A stretch of DNA of 64,000 nucleotides from Dipteris shenzhenensis (lineage: Eukaryota; Polypodiophyta; Polypodiopsida; Gleicheniales): the NCBI GenBank assembly GCA_047967505.1, contig CM106540.1; one strand, written 5' to 3'. Under the pieces are notes generated by a model that saw only the letters and a list, made by a program, of their open reading frames with translations, had not been told where the DNA came from and searched no databases. A program made the position numbers and the translations under genes. Below, piece after piece: positions 9,800-20,552 of the stretch. Each line of letters begins with the position of its first letter. Position 1 is the first letter of the stretch.

Positions 9800-10440
9800 A
9801 AACTCGCAGGTGATCTTTGGCAGGCACGTTTTGCAGACAGCCATTGTTTGGCTCAGTTTTTTGGGAGTACATTTGGGGCATTTTGTTTGTTGCAGACATT
9901 GCAATCATTTTGTAGTTTCGGAGCTACACTTGGAGCAAACATTGCAGATTTGGTCTAAAATTTGGGGCTTTCTGCTGAAATTGCAAAATTTGGGGCTTTC
10001 TGTACTTCTGCCCCTTTCTGGTTGCAATTTCAAGCTCAAAATTTGGGGCTTTCAGTTCTGCAGTACAATTTCTTGAAGAAATTTGAGGATTTTGTAATTA
10101 CACTGCAATCTCGCAGTGAAATTTGGGGCTTTTGCAGATAGAGCGCAATTCTTGCAACATTTGGGGCTTTTGATCAATTTGCCCCTTTCCGGTTGCAATT
10201 TCAGGCCTATTTTGGGGCTTTTGTGTTGGAAGAGAAATTTCTGGAGTTTTCAGTTCATACTGCCTTTCTTGAAGTGTTTTGCAGCACTTTTGGCAGATTC
10301 TGGAGAGTTTTTGATGCTTGGACAGATTTCTGACAGTGCAAGTGCAGAAATCTGAGTTGCATTTACAGCCAGTGCTTGGCTGTGTTTTTTGGGAGTTGTG
10401 CATTTCATTCCCAGTAAGGGAATTCAGTTTTGTATCTGCT
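9800..10440. repeat. TTTGGGGCTTT-repeat part of the Copia-1 leader
   Basis: Around nine copies of (A)TTTGGGGCTTT at irregular 30-60-bp spacing, interleaved with two copies of GCCCCTTTC[CT]GGTTGCAATTTCA. It lies between the GTAC block and the gag start codon at 10459. No coding potential is recognised. Confidence 0.75.
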
Positions 10441-10458
10441 TAAATCTCTTTCTCAGAT

Positions 10459-13400
10459 ATGGCCCATCAAAATCAGAATGACTTCCAGTTCGGTGGTCTT
10501 TCACAGGAAGACAAGTTGGATGGTACCAACTACTCCCTCTGGAGTTTCATGGTACGCAATATTCTGATTTCTCGCAATTTATGGGATTATGTGAATGGGG
10601 GTGAGATCCGACCAGCAGATATTGCACCTGCTACCCCTCCCCAGCAAGGAGGTGGAAGAGGTCGTGCACAGGGTGCAGCTGCAGGACAAGTTGTTGGTGC
10701 AGCTACAGTCACTACTCCAGAGCAGAAGAGATGGGATTCACGGGATGCCTTAGCTTTGTCATGCATCTCTCTTTCAGTGAAAAGATTTATCATTCCGCAT
10801 ATCCGGTCGTGTAAGACCTCCAAGGTAGCATGGGATATTTTAGAAAGCATGTATGCAGCCCGAAATGATGCAAGGGTATCTTTTTTTGAAAAGAGAGTTA
10901 AAGTAATACACGTATGGAAGAGGGTGACTCCATGTCAGTCCCCTCACAAAGCTACAGGATCTCAGAGAGCAATTGTTAAACATAGATGAAATTATTCCTG
11001 ATTCAGAGATGATTACAACCACTCTGAATTCTCTTCCTGAGTCTTATCTCAGCTTTCATACCTCGCTGAACTTATCATTGAGGGGGGGTGCAAATCCTCT
11101 CACTTTTCATGAGTTGATAGGACTTTTGCTTCAGGAAGAGCAAACCAGGAAAAACTTGGCTTCACGTGTAGGTGAACAAGCCATGCTCTCAAAATTTAAA
11201 TAAAAAACAAAGGGACATGCAACGACATCAGTAAATCAGCCTTCCAGTTGGTCAGGACAGGCTTCACAAAAGGCTAAAAATGATGCAAGTAAGCCTAAGA
11301 AGAAGGGTTTTTGTCACTACTGCAAAAAGCCAGGTCATCACATTGCAGAATGCAGGAAAAGGCTTGCAAAAGAGAAGAAAAACAGCTCCGGTATGCCTGT
11401 TTCAGATTCAGCTCCTCATGCATCTGACAGTGGGGATGCTGCAGCCAACTTTGTTGGACAGGATTATGCCCTTTTATCTTGCATTTCAGATGCTAGGCTG
11501 GCTGCTCCAGATGCTCGGGATAGTACAGCCACTTGCAGTGATGATACATATGCATTTTTGACTTGCAGTTATGACTCTTCTACGGATGCATCTGCTTTCA
11601 GTGTCAATGAAACACTGAACACTTGGTATTTTGACAGCGGTGCATCCAAGCACATCACTTCTAGGAAGTGTCTTTTTACTTCCTTGCATCCACCTCCCGT
11701 TGGTAAGAAAGTCACTTGTGCCAACAACTCATCATATTCAGTACGTGTCACAGGAGATGTTGAGCTCACTGCCATTGATGGCTCAATTTTCAGACTTTCA
11801 GATGTCTTATATGTGCCTGGTATAACCAAAAATCTTCTTTTAGTGTCCACTCTTAACAGAGCTGGATTTCAGGTCATCTTTGAGGATGACAAATGTGCTG
11901 TCCGAGACAGGGAAGATGACTATGCCTTAAGGTTATCTGATACTCTGCTGCGTGGGCTTTTTCAGCTTGATCTTTTTGAGAAAAGAGCAGCCCATGCTCT
12001 TGCAGTTTCTACCCCTACAGCGGCCATGCAGAATGCAGAATTATGGCATGCCCGATATGGCCACATGCATTACAACAGCTTGATGACACTTCAGAGGTAT
12101 TCCATGGTTGATGCATTGCCACCTCTTGAGATACCTCCTCCACATGCCTGTGAAGGGTGCATTTTAGGCAAGATGCATAGATTCCCCTTCAAAAAGGATG
12201 GTTCAGTTAAAGCTGTCCGCAAATTACAGCTTATACACAGTGATGTCTGTGGTCCCATGAGGACTCCATCGTTGGGTGGTCATCTCTACTTCGTTACATT
12301 TATTGATGATTACTCCAATTTCACTTGGGTTTTTGGGCTGAAACGCAAATCAGAAGTGTTCACGGTGTTTAAACACTTTTCAGCCATGGTTGAAAATGAA
12401 ACTGGACTCAAGATACAGACATTGCGCACAGATAGAGGTGGGGAATACTTGTCTGCAGAATTTGATGCTTTTCTGAAAGGCAAGGGTATTATGCATCAGC
12501 TCACAGTTAGGCTGACCCCTCAGCAAAATGGCAAAGCTGAGAGGAAAAATAGAACTCTCATGGAGATGGACAGATGTATGCTGAAAAGCAAACACATGCC
12601 TCACAAATTCTGGCTTGAGGGCTTGATGTGTGCCAATTACATTTTGAATCGGGCTCCCACTAAGGCTTTAAAAACAAAAACTCCTTATGAGGTCTAGAAT
12701 GGAAGAAAGCCTTCAGCGGATCACTTTCGAGTCTTTGGATGCCTTGCTTATGCTCATGTGCCAGTTGAATTTAGGCACAAATTGTCAGATAAAGCCATTA
12801 AGTGCATATTTGTTGGGTACAGTGCAGAAAGCAAGGAGTACCGTCTCTACAATCCTGCTACACGCAAGATCATAGTCAGTAGAGATGTGATATTTGCTGA
12901 AAATTCAGCTCACACTCAGGCTGAATTTCAAATGCTTTCTTCTTCAGAGGATGTCTTTGAGGGGTTGCTACCCATTGCCTTGGGTTCCCCTGCTGATTTT
13001 TCTGATGCAAATCAGAATTACAGCCACCTCCAGATGCTTTAGTTCCGCCACAGGATGTCTTGCCCCCTCCATAGGCAGTGGAACAGGTGGTACAGCAAGA
13101 AATTGCAGACATACATGCACCAAAAACAGTCCCAAACTGGCTGTTAGAGACTCTGAGGGAGATTAAAATTGATGCTCCGTTACCTGGCAGGACTCGCAGT
13201 GCAGCAAGGCACATTGAAGGTGCTAATTCAGTGGAATCAGCATATGCAGGTACTCTTCTTGATGAGGAGGAGCCTGCCACATTCGAAGAGGCAAAGGACA
13301 ATGTGCATTGGATGAATGCCATGCACGATGAGTTGCAGTCCATTGCAAAAAATCAGACTTGGGATGTTGTAGACTTGCCATCGGGTAAACATGCCATTGG

Positions 13401-14802
13401 CACACGATGGGTTTTCAAGGTCAAACGGAAGCCAGATGGCTCCATTGACAGATATAAGGCAAGGCTGGTTGCTAAAGGCTATGCTCAGAAAAAGGGCATA
13501 GATTATGAGGAGACATTTGCTTCTACATCCCGGATGACCACCATCCGATCAGTTATTGCAATGGCTGCACATTTTGAGTGGAATGTTCATCAGTTGGACA
13601 TAAAAACAGCCTTCTTAAATGGGGACTGGCTGGAAGAGGTGTATGTCAAACAACCTCCGGGCTTTGAAATTACAGCAAATGCACTTCAAGTATGCAAGCT
13701 CAACCAAGCTTTATATGGGTTGAAACAGGCCCCTCGTGCATGGTATGCCAAGATCCATGCCTTTTTGACCAGCAAGGGGCTGCACAATAGTCCTACTAAG
13801 AGCACCCTCTACATCAAGATGGATGGGGGGGAAATTTTAGTCATCCTTCTTTATGTCGATGACTTACTGCTCACAGGGTCCAATGAAGACAAAATTACAG
13901 ATTTCAAAGCTGATTTACAGACCAACTTTGACATGTCAGATTTGGGGCTGCTTCACTTTTATTTGGGGATCCAGTTCTCTCATGAGAGACGTGGCACTGT
14001 TATGTCTCAGTCCAAATATGTGCAGAAACTCTTGGACAGATTTAACATGCATGATTGTAAGCCCATAGCCACTCCCATGGAGCCGGGGCTGAAACTCACA
14101 ATGCATGATGCAGGAGAATTAGTTGATGCCACACTTTACAGTCAGGCTGTTGGATGCCTCATATATCTCTGCAACACTAGACCTGATATTCAGTTTGCAG
14201 TATCTCAGGTGAGCAGGTACATGCACAGCCCAAAAACTATGCATTGGCAGGCAGTTAAGCGCATCTTCCGTTATTTGTAGGGCACGAAGTCTTTTGGCTT
14301 GCTATTTCCCAAGGGGGGTGACTTGCAGATGCATGCCTACAGTGATTCAGATTGGGCTGGTGATTATGACACTAGGCAGTCCACTAGTGGCAATTGTTTC
14401 TTTTTGGGTAAATCTTGCATTTCCTGGCTGAGCAAGAAACAATCTACAGTGGCTACCTCATCCTGTGAACCTGAGTACAGGGCAGCTTTCACAGCAACAG
14501 TTGAATGTGTCTGGCTGCGACGTCTATTTGCTGATCTTCATCTGTCTTTGGAGGGTCCTTCTCCAATTCTCACTGATAGTCAGAGTGCCATTGCAGTGGC
14601 AAAGAATCCAGTGTTTCATGCTCGCACGAAGCACATTGAGGTTCACTATCACTACGTCAGAGAGAAGTTGCATGCAGGAGAGATCAGTATGATCTTTGTG
14701 TCCACACATGACAACGTTGCAGATATTTTCACCAAAGCACTACCACGTGAAAAGTTTGAGGCATTTCGCAGTGCCCTGAACTTATATCCGTTTGGTGATT
14801 GA
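10459..14802 (+). pseudogene. Copia-1 gag-pol polyprotein, broken
   Basis: Domains in order: gag N-terminus (DUF4219/UBN2-like, LDGTNYSLWSFMVRN); gag zinc knuckle CHYCKKPGHHIAEC near 11312; aspartic protease DSGASKHIT near 11630; integrase with GHMHYNSL and CEGCILGK zinc ligands, then the DVCGPM, DRGGEY and NGKAERKNRT catalytic blocks; RT with LYVDDLLLTG (near 13850); RNase H with YSDSDWAGD, SSCEPEYRA and LTDSQSA. The order IN-RT-RNH is diagnostic for Ty1/copia. Breaks: two frameshifts in gag (10900-10940), TAA 11201, TAG 12695, a 1-base shift near 13018, TAG 13072 and TAG 14278. All other blocks are intact, which fits recent inactivation. Confidence 0.93.
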
Positions 14803-14830
14803 TCAGCCTTGTACATGACATTGGCACTGC

Positions 14831-14837
14831 AGGGGGG
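14831..14837 (+). other. Polypurine tract of Copia-1
   Basis: AGGGGGG immediately before the 3' LTR; it primes plus-strand DNA synthesis in LTR retrotransposons. Confidence 0.85.
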
Positions 14838-15089
14838 TGTTAGAATTATAGATATAATTCAGCAGTGACCAATGTAATTTAATAAGCTAGTTAGGGGCAC
14901 TTTTCCCTCTTTAAGAGGTTTTTTCCCCTAACCGCAGTTAGTTCACTAACTATGGTTAGTGACTACTAAGGTTTTGTCACTAGGACAAAACCTTATCTCT
15001 CACTCATTGAGTTGTACTCTTCACACTCTTCTATTGCAACTCAGCTTTCAGCTTTCAGCTCTCCAGCTCTCACTCTCCATTCTCTCACA
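14838..15089 (+). repeat. Copia-1 3' LTR
   Basis: Same TGTTAGAATT start and CTCTCACA end as the 5' LTR, 18 bp shorter in the terminal CT-rich stretch. Confidence 0.95.
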
Positions 15090-15094
15090 GGTCT
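15090..15094. other. Target-site duplication of Copia-1 (right copy)
   Basis: GGTCT, matching 8989-8993. LINE-B sequence resumes immediately afterwards. Confidence 0.9.
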
Positions 15095-18000
15095 ATGAGA
15101 CCCAGACATCCGAGACCCTATCCTGTATCATCTGGAATTGTAATGGTACCTTATGGTCAGAACCAGGGAACTTCTCGGAATCCTATACAGGTCACGACAT
15201 AGTCTTTTACACAGAGACACATCAGAGTCCAGAGCGCCCACTACCAGTAGTCAACGGGTATACATGGGAGTTTGCCTACAGAGATGCGACGAGGAATACA
15301 GTTTGGGTCTGAGGGTCAGGAGGAGTCATAGTCCTTTACAGATCCACACTTTTGGGGGCCATCTCAGTGGAGCAGAGAGATCCACACTCCAAGTTTCTCT
15401 GGATCCGGATTCGACACATGGATAGCCGGGATCTGTTTATTGCAGTTTTCTTCTTTCCCCCTGAGACCTCGTGCTTTGCCAGAGATATTCAAGGGGAGGA
15501 TGAGACATCCCCATTTGCTGCTCTTTATCAGTCCATTGTTGACTTCTCTAGCCATGGGGAAGTCCTCCTAGTTGGGGACTTCAACGCGAGGACATGCGCT
15601 CGTCACTCTATTCTTTCTACCCCGTTGAGTTCTTACTCCACCTACCATGATATACGCTTTGATTGCGATCACTCACCTACTTACTCTGGCCGTCTATACA
15701 TACTTCTCGCATACATTGACTTTATACCCCTATTAGAGGACCGTGCTGCCCTAGTCACTCGCTCACTACACGAGGCTGCTCTTCACGCCTTCCTCCACAC
15801 CACCCGCTCCACCCGCCCACCACCACCTGGGACCGTACCCTGTAATAGCCAATATGATGATGAGTGTAAGGCTTTATGCCGTCAGCTCAAATTTGAAACA
15901 AAAAACAGCCTTTCGAGCGAACCAAAGACGCTACGTGAGTACTGTCGTCTGGTACGCAGAAAGAAACTTGACTTCGTGCACCGGAACGAGAAGGAGCTAT
16001 TGAACATTCTGTTCAGTAATAACTCTAAGGACTTCTGGCGGAGATTTCTAGAGGGACGGTCCCCCCCACCACTCACTGACACTCAGGTGTGGTCTGATTA
16101 TGCATGCACGCTCTATGATATCCCAAATCAGCCAGCCCCTAACCTATCACATATGCCACACCCCACATCCTGCACCCTCTTCACTGGGGGGGGGGTAAAG
16201 GATGCCGTAATGAAACTTCATAATGGCCGAGCGAAGGATCATGAGGGACTATGCATTGAGTTCATTGCATATGGGATTAACCTCCTAGCCCCAATCTTAG
16301 CCAAGCTATTTAATGAAGCTGTTTGCTTGGGGTTTCCACGCACCTGGACCATCAACACTATCTCACCCATCCACAAGGCAGGGAATCCCATGAACCTGGA
16401 CAACTACAACCATTATGATTGGACATGTCATGTCACCCATCCACAAGGTAGGGGATTCCATGAACCCGGAGAACTACAGGACCATTATGATTGGACATGT
16501 CATGTCCGAGATTTATGCATCGATTCTAAGGTCAACAGATTTGCGGAGTGTCGAGGACTCAGAGCAGCAGGACAAGCCAGTTTCAGGTGGGATCATGGGA
16601 CTATGGACCATATTCTCGCGCTCAAATGTATCATCAAGGAGGGAGGGCATGGAAGTAGAGGGTTTATTGTTGCTTTGTGGATTTCCGCAAGGCATTTGAC
16701 ACCGTTCTGAGAGCCCGCCTCATATAACGCCTACAGGATTTGGGTTACGACCAGGAGATCATTTGGGCTGTCATGGCACTTTATGAGTGAGTTTCAGGCA
16801 GAGTCCGGACAAGATCTGGATGGACAGACGAGATCATGAGCACTATCGGGGTCAAACAAGGGTGTCCATTATCACCTACCTTGTTTGGCCTCTACATCGA
16901 CGAGCTCGAGACAGTGATGCAGGCATAGGGTGGGATAGGTTGCTCTCTTGCGGGCACATTGATTCGGATATTACTTTACGCAGATGACGTGGCTCTCTTG
17001 TCTTCCTCAGCAGAGGGGCTCCAGAGACACCTTGACACACTACAGTCTTTTTGTGAGTCGCATGATTTGAAGGTCAACTTGGGTAAAACCAAGGTTATGA
17101 TCTTCAATATATCTCGACCGTCATGCGCGATGAGCATTTCGCATTTGATGGGTCCCCTGTTGAGGTAGTTTCATCATACACTTATTATCTTGGGGTCATC
17201 TTTTCTGGACCCATCTTCACTATGAGACCCGCGATGCATGCACGCCTGAGCAGAGGATATGCTTCATTGTCTAGACTAGAGAGGCAGTGCTTCCGCTCTC
17301 ACTTTCAGGATTTACGGACCAAAGGGTTGCTTTTTGACTCCTTGGTCCGCCCAGCAAGGATGTATGGCAGTCCGTGCTGGGAGCCACTTGTCGGATACAG
17401 AGTGGGCCAGGGTGGAGCGGCTACAAGTTCTCATGTTATCACGGATGATCCGTGGTAAGCCATCCGTTCCTCACCAGATCATTTGGGCGGAGTTTGGGTC
17501 ACCCCCATTACAGCTAGATGCTACATTTCAGGTCATTACATATCTGTACCGAGTTAGGGAGTATGGGGATTACACATCCGGGCGTAGCAGGATACCATGG
17601 CTAACACTGTCCTCTTCTATGGCACTTGCAGCAGGGGGGACCAAAGGTGCTGGTATGCACGCACAGAGAGATGGTTTGCAGGACTAGGGCTCCACATGGA
17701 CAGACTACCTCCTTTCCAGTACAGCATGGATGCTCCTTTCTCTCCCCTTCTATCACACGAGGTCAACCAGGTTATCCGTGAGGATCTACTACAGCTACAC
17801 ACATTCCGGACTTGGTTGGGCTCGAGTGATCTTCCAGTGAAGCTGGGCTTCTACAGAGATCACTTCTTACATATCACAGCGGAGGGTTTCATTGATCCAC
17901 CAAGATACACACAGATTCACCTACCCCACCCGCTGAGGATCTCTATTGGGCAGTTTTGGGTCTCTTCACACAGACTTCGTATCAAGAGCGGCAGAGCAGA

Positions 18001-18330
18001 GTGGTTATCCAAGGAGAGGCGCATATGCACACTCGCATATGCACACTGTGTGACATGCAAGAGGTTGAGACAAAGGAGCATTTCATCTTCAGGTGTCCTG
18101 TTTACTATGAGATCCAAGGGCGTTTCTACTGCCTCTTCAGAGATAGTTATGGGGTTTTGGCCCGTTTCCTCTCCTACCCAGACTAGCGATGTTTGGTTGG
18201 TTTCATTCATGAGGTGCTCAGACACCGCAATAGGATACTCCGAGCACGGAGACAGGAGCAGAGTTCTTCCTCAACTGATACCTCTCAGAGCTCTATCACG
18301 GAGTTCTTTTAGCCAGATCACATAGACCCC
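15095..18330 (+). pseudogene. LINE-B ORF2: endonuclease, reverse transcriptase, zinc finger
   Basis: The APE-type endonuclease starts within about 40 bases of the Copia-1 boundary (SCIIWNCNG) and includes YTETH and LVGDFNAR (15560-15590). A linker with DDECKALCRQLKFETKN follows, then RT: VMKLHNGRAKDHEGL, ISPIHKAGNPMNLDNY, DFRKAFDTVL (about 16680-16705), GVKQGCPLSPTLFGLYIDEL (about 16850-16910), the catalytic LYADDVALL (near 16980) and LKVNLGKTKVM. The C-terminus has a C-x2-C...H-x4-C finger (RICTLCDMQEVETKEHF, 18020-18100). Breaks: TGA 15310, a 70-bp duplication at 16363-16504, TAA 16725, TGA 16788, TAG 16926, frameshifts near 17150, 17400 and 17600, and TAG 18184. Not functional. Confidence 0.88.
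16363..16504 (+). repeat. Tandem duplication (70 and 72 bp) inside LINE-B RT
   Basis: Two copies of a unit starting TCACCCATCCACAAGG and ending TTGGACATGTCATG, at 16363-16432 and 16433-16504. They differ by several substitutions and 2 bp, so the duplication is not new. It interrupts the RT between its first two conserved blocks. Confidence 0.9.
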
Positions 18331-18848
18331 CACGAGGGGAGACCTCAACATGACTGTGACCCGGAGCTTGTGACCCAACAGCTCAGACAGAGGGTTGACT
18401 CACAGATCACACTTGGGGACATCCCCTCCTTGTTTAGGGTCGGAGCCTGACCAACGGGGGTCACAGTGGCCTTGGTTAGACGCAGAGCTACGACCAGTAG
18501 ACGTACCAGGACTGCACCCTTGGGAGGGCGACAACGCTCTATTGCTGACCTCATGCGTCCACTTCCACAGCCTCATTCATCTTGATGTCCTGCTGCTGCT
18601 GCTGATGATGATGATGATGGTTATGACGATGTCAACGATGATGCTGAGATTGATATACATAGTCGAGATATGACTATGTTGTACTTAGGAATTAGTACTG
18701 CCATTTTGCATTTTTTGCATTCTGCATTGGTGTAGATGCTCGTTTAGTAGCTCCACTACCACAGCTCATTGTATCAGGTTTTTCACAGTCTCATAGACCC
18801 ATCGGTCTTCCGAAGACTTTAATAAACTCTCTCTCTCTCTCTCCCCCC
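18331..18848 (+). other. LINE-B 3' UTR and 3' terminus
   Basis: Non-coding tail with a CTG/GATGAT trinucleotide stretch at about 18590-18622. It ends in the hairpin AGACCCATCGGTCT (18795-18808), CGAAGACTTTAATAAACT, a (CT)n run (18827-18843) and C8. The terminal part matches the end of the half-LINE at 6717-6771. Confidence 0.65.
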
Positions 18849-18850
18849 CC

Positions 18851-19170
18851 TTGGCACGCATCCCAAGGCATCTTTTTGCTGCCATATGGAAGCATTTATG
18901 ATTGTATGGATGTATTCATGGCTGTATAGAAGCATTTATGACTACGGCTGAGATTGGGGGCTGTACGGATGCATTAAATGCAGTACGCAGCTGTTTTCTA
19001 CTGCGTTTGGACCTGACTTTGCTGTTGGCACGCATCCCAAGCTGCTCCTCTGCCCCAGAACTGTTGGCATGCAGTCCTATGCTCATTTTCCCTGTTGCGT
19101 GGTGATTCTTGCAACTGGCACGCATCCCGAGGCAGCATATGGAAGCTGCACAGGCTGTTGGCACACATAT
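18851..19170. repeat. Degenerate repeats with TTGGCACGCATCCC
   Basis: The word [TC]TGGCACGCATCCC[AG]AG occurs at about 18851, 19024 and 19115, with a weaker copy (TTGGCACACAT) at 19158. ATGGAAGC and GAAGCATTTATGA words recur between them. The origin is unknown. Confidence 0.6.
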
Positions 19171-20387
19171 GAAGTTCCTGTTACTGAGGTTCTAGCCTTT
19201 TCTCACCGGTTTCTGGCCTCTGCAGCCGTGAGCCTCGCTCTTCTTTCCTCTTCTCAGCTCCTAGAATCTCTCTCATATTCTCTCTTTTCCCTTGGCTAGA
19301 AGTCATTTCTACACCCTGGGGGCCTGGACAAAGGATAGATGCATGGATAGAGCTTGCTCTCTTCCATGGACAGCGGGTATGGATATTCTGACTTCTTTTT
19401 GGATTCCATTTTTCATTTTTTAGGTTGTTATTGCTTCTGTTTGCTTTGAGGCTCTCTCTAGGCCATACAAGTTGTGACTAGACACCCAGCCACAGAGGGT
19501 GTGCGTGGAAAGGTGCTAGAGGGACAGTGTATTGCAGTTCTTATGCCTTGAGGCTGTTTGAGCATTTGCTGGGGCCGGTGTTGATGCATTGTCACTTTCA
19601 GTGGAACACAGTTAGTGCGGAATGCCTTAGCTTTGCCTTGACCGTTGGGTTCTTGTGAGACCTCGGATTGGATGCATTCTGATGCCAAGTATTGGCTTGG
19701 GCAGTGTAGCAGAGTGCAAGGGTGAGTCCTTGATGTACTTGCATAATTGCCATTGCCTGAGGAATTAAATAAATACTATAGGGGGCGCCAAAGTGTTTGG
19801 GGTCAATCGGTGTCCTCAGTGTTTGGTTTTTGAGCAGGGGCACTCTAGCCTCCCTTTCAATGTTTTCAAAGTTGTTCTAAGTAATGTTTAACTAATGGAA
19901 GTGGTTGGAAATGTTGCAATGTGGCTGTGAATGAAGTGAGTTAAGGTTTATTGCCCTTTCGATTTCTGATGGCTGGTTTCAGATGACATGCAGAACTAGG
20001 TGTTCCCTCCATTATGTCTTTTCAATTCATGGGAGAAGAGTTTAAGTGCCATTATAGAGGATTCATCCAACATCATTGGTGCTGACAATAGTCTTCAATA
20101 TTCCTTCAAAGTATAATAACTAAGAAGAAACACAACTTTGGCACATTTATGGTCTTGGAATAACTAAGAAGAAACATGCAAATATTTTAAAGGTCGAGTT
20201 TGGGAATGTTCCTGGATTCATCTAGGTATATAAATATTTTATTGGAAAATTGATAATAATTATTACGTAAAAAAGAATTGCTGCCCCCCAACCCGCCTGC
20301 CCGTTGTTGCCTCCTCCAGGCACGTGGTGGAGGGTATATAGGAGAGCTCTTTGATGTTTCTAATGTATGCCTCGATTCCTATCATAG
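19171..20387. other. No gene recognised; intron before first visible POLH exon
   Basis: No domain-bearing ORF was found. I looked here for the N-terminal POLH catalytic motifs (the metal-binding Asp and Asp-Glu segments) and did not see them. The segment ends with a splice acceptor at 20386-20387. Confidence 0.4.
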
Positions 20388-20552
20388 GGTGATGATGATC
20401 GGAGCACTGCAGTCAGACAATGGTTCCATAGGTGTGAAGCAGACCAAAAAGATCGCATGCTTGCTTGTGGAGCTGTCGTGATAGCAGAGCTGCGTATGGC
20501 AGTCTTGGCAGAGACTAGTTTCACATGCTCAGCAGGCATTGCACACAACAAG
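20388..20552 (+). CDS. POLH: POLH exon: palm domain end
   Basis: Starts GGT-GAT-GAT-GAT after acceptor ATCATAG; an in-frame TAG just upstream fixes the acceptor. It encodes 55 residues, including MLACGAVVIAELRMAV and the highly conserved TCSAGIAHNK. Donor GTTCTT follows; phase 0. Confidence 0.9.

Larger units (their letters stand above)
8994..15089 (+). mobile_element. Copia-1, full-length Ty1/copia retrotransposon
   Basis: A structurally complete element: 270-bp 5' LTR (8994-9263), initiator-Met-type primer binding site, 1.2-kb leader, gag-pol (10459-14802), polypurine tract (14831-14837) and 252-bp 3' LTR (14838-15089), flanked by the 5-bp duplication GGTCT. By eye the LTRs differ by three substitutions and one 18-bp indel in the CT-rich end, so the insertion is fairly recent. 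It sits exactly between ORF1 and ORF2 of LINE-B. The coding region now carries stops and frameshifts, so it could only move with proteins supplied in trans. Confidence 0.95.

Noticed and set aside
20388-20552. Assignment of the polymerase exons to Pol kappa
   Set aside because: The SAGIAHNK, LASGMHKP, TWIWNIARG and GKTFPGPRAL blocks and the single UBM end fit plant Pol eta; Pol kappa has a different SAGIA continuation and lacks this thumb sequence.
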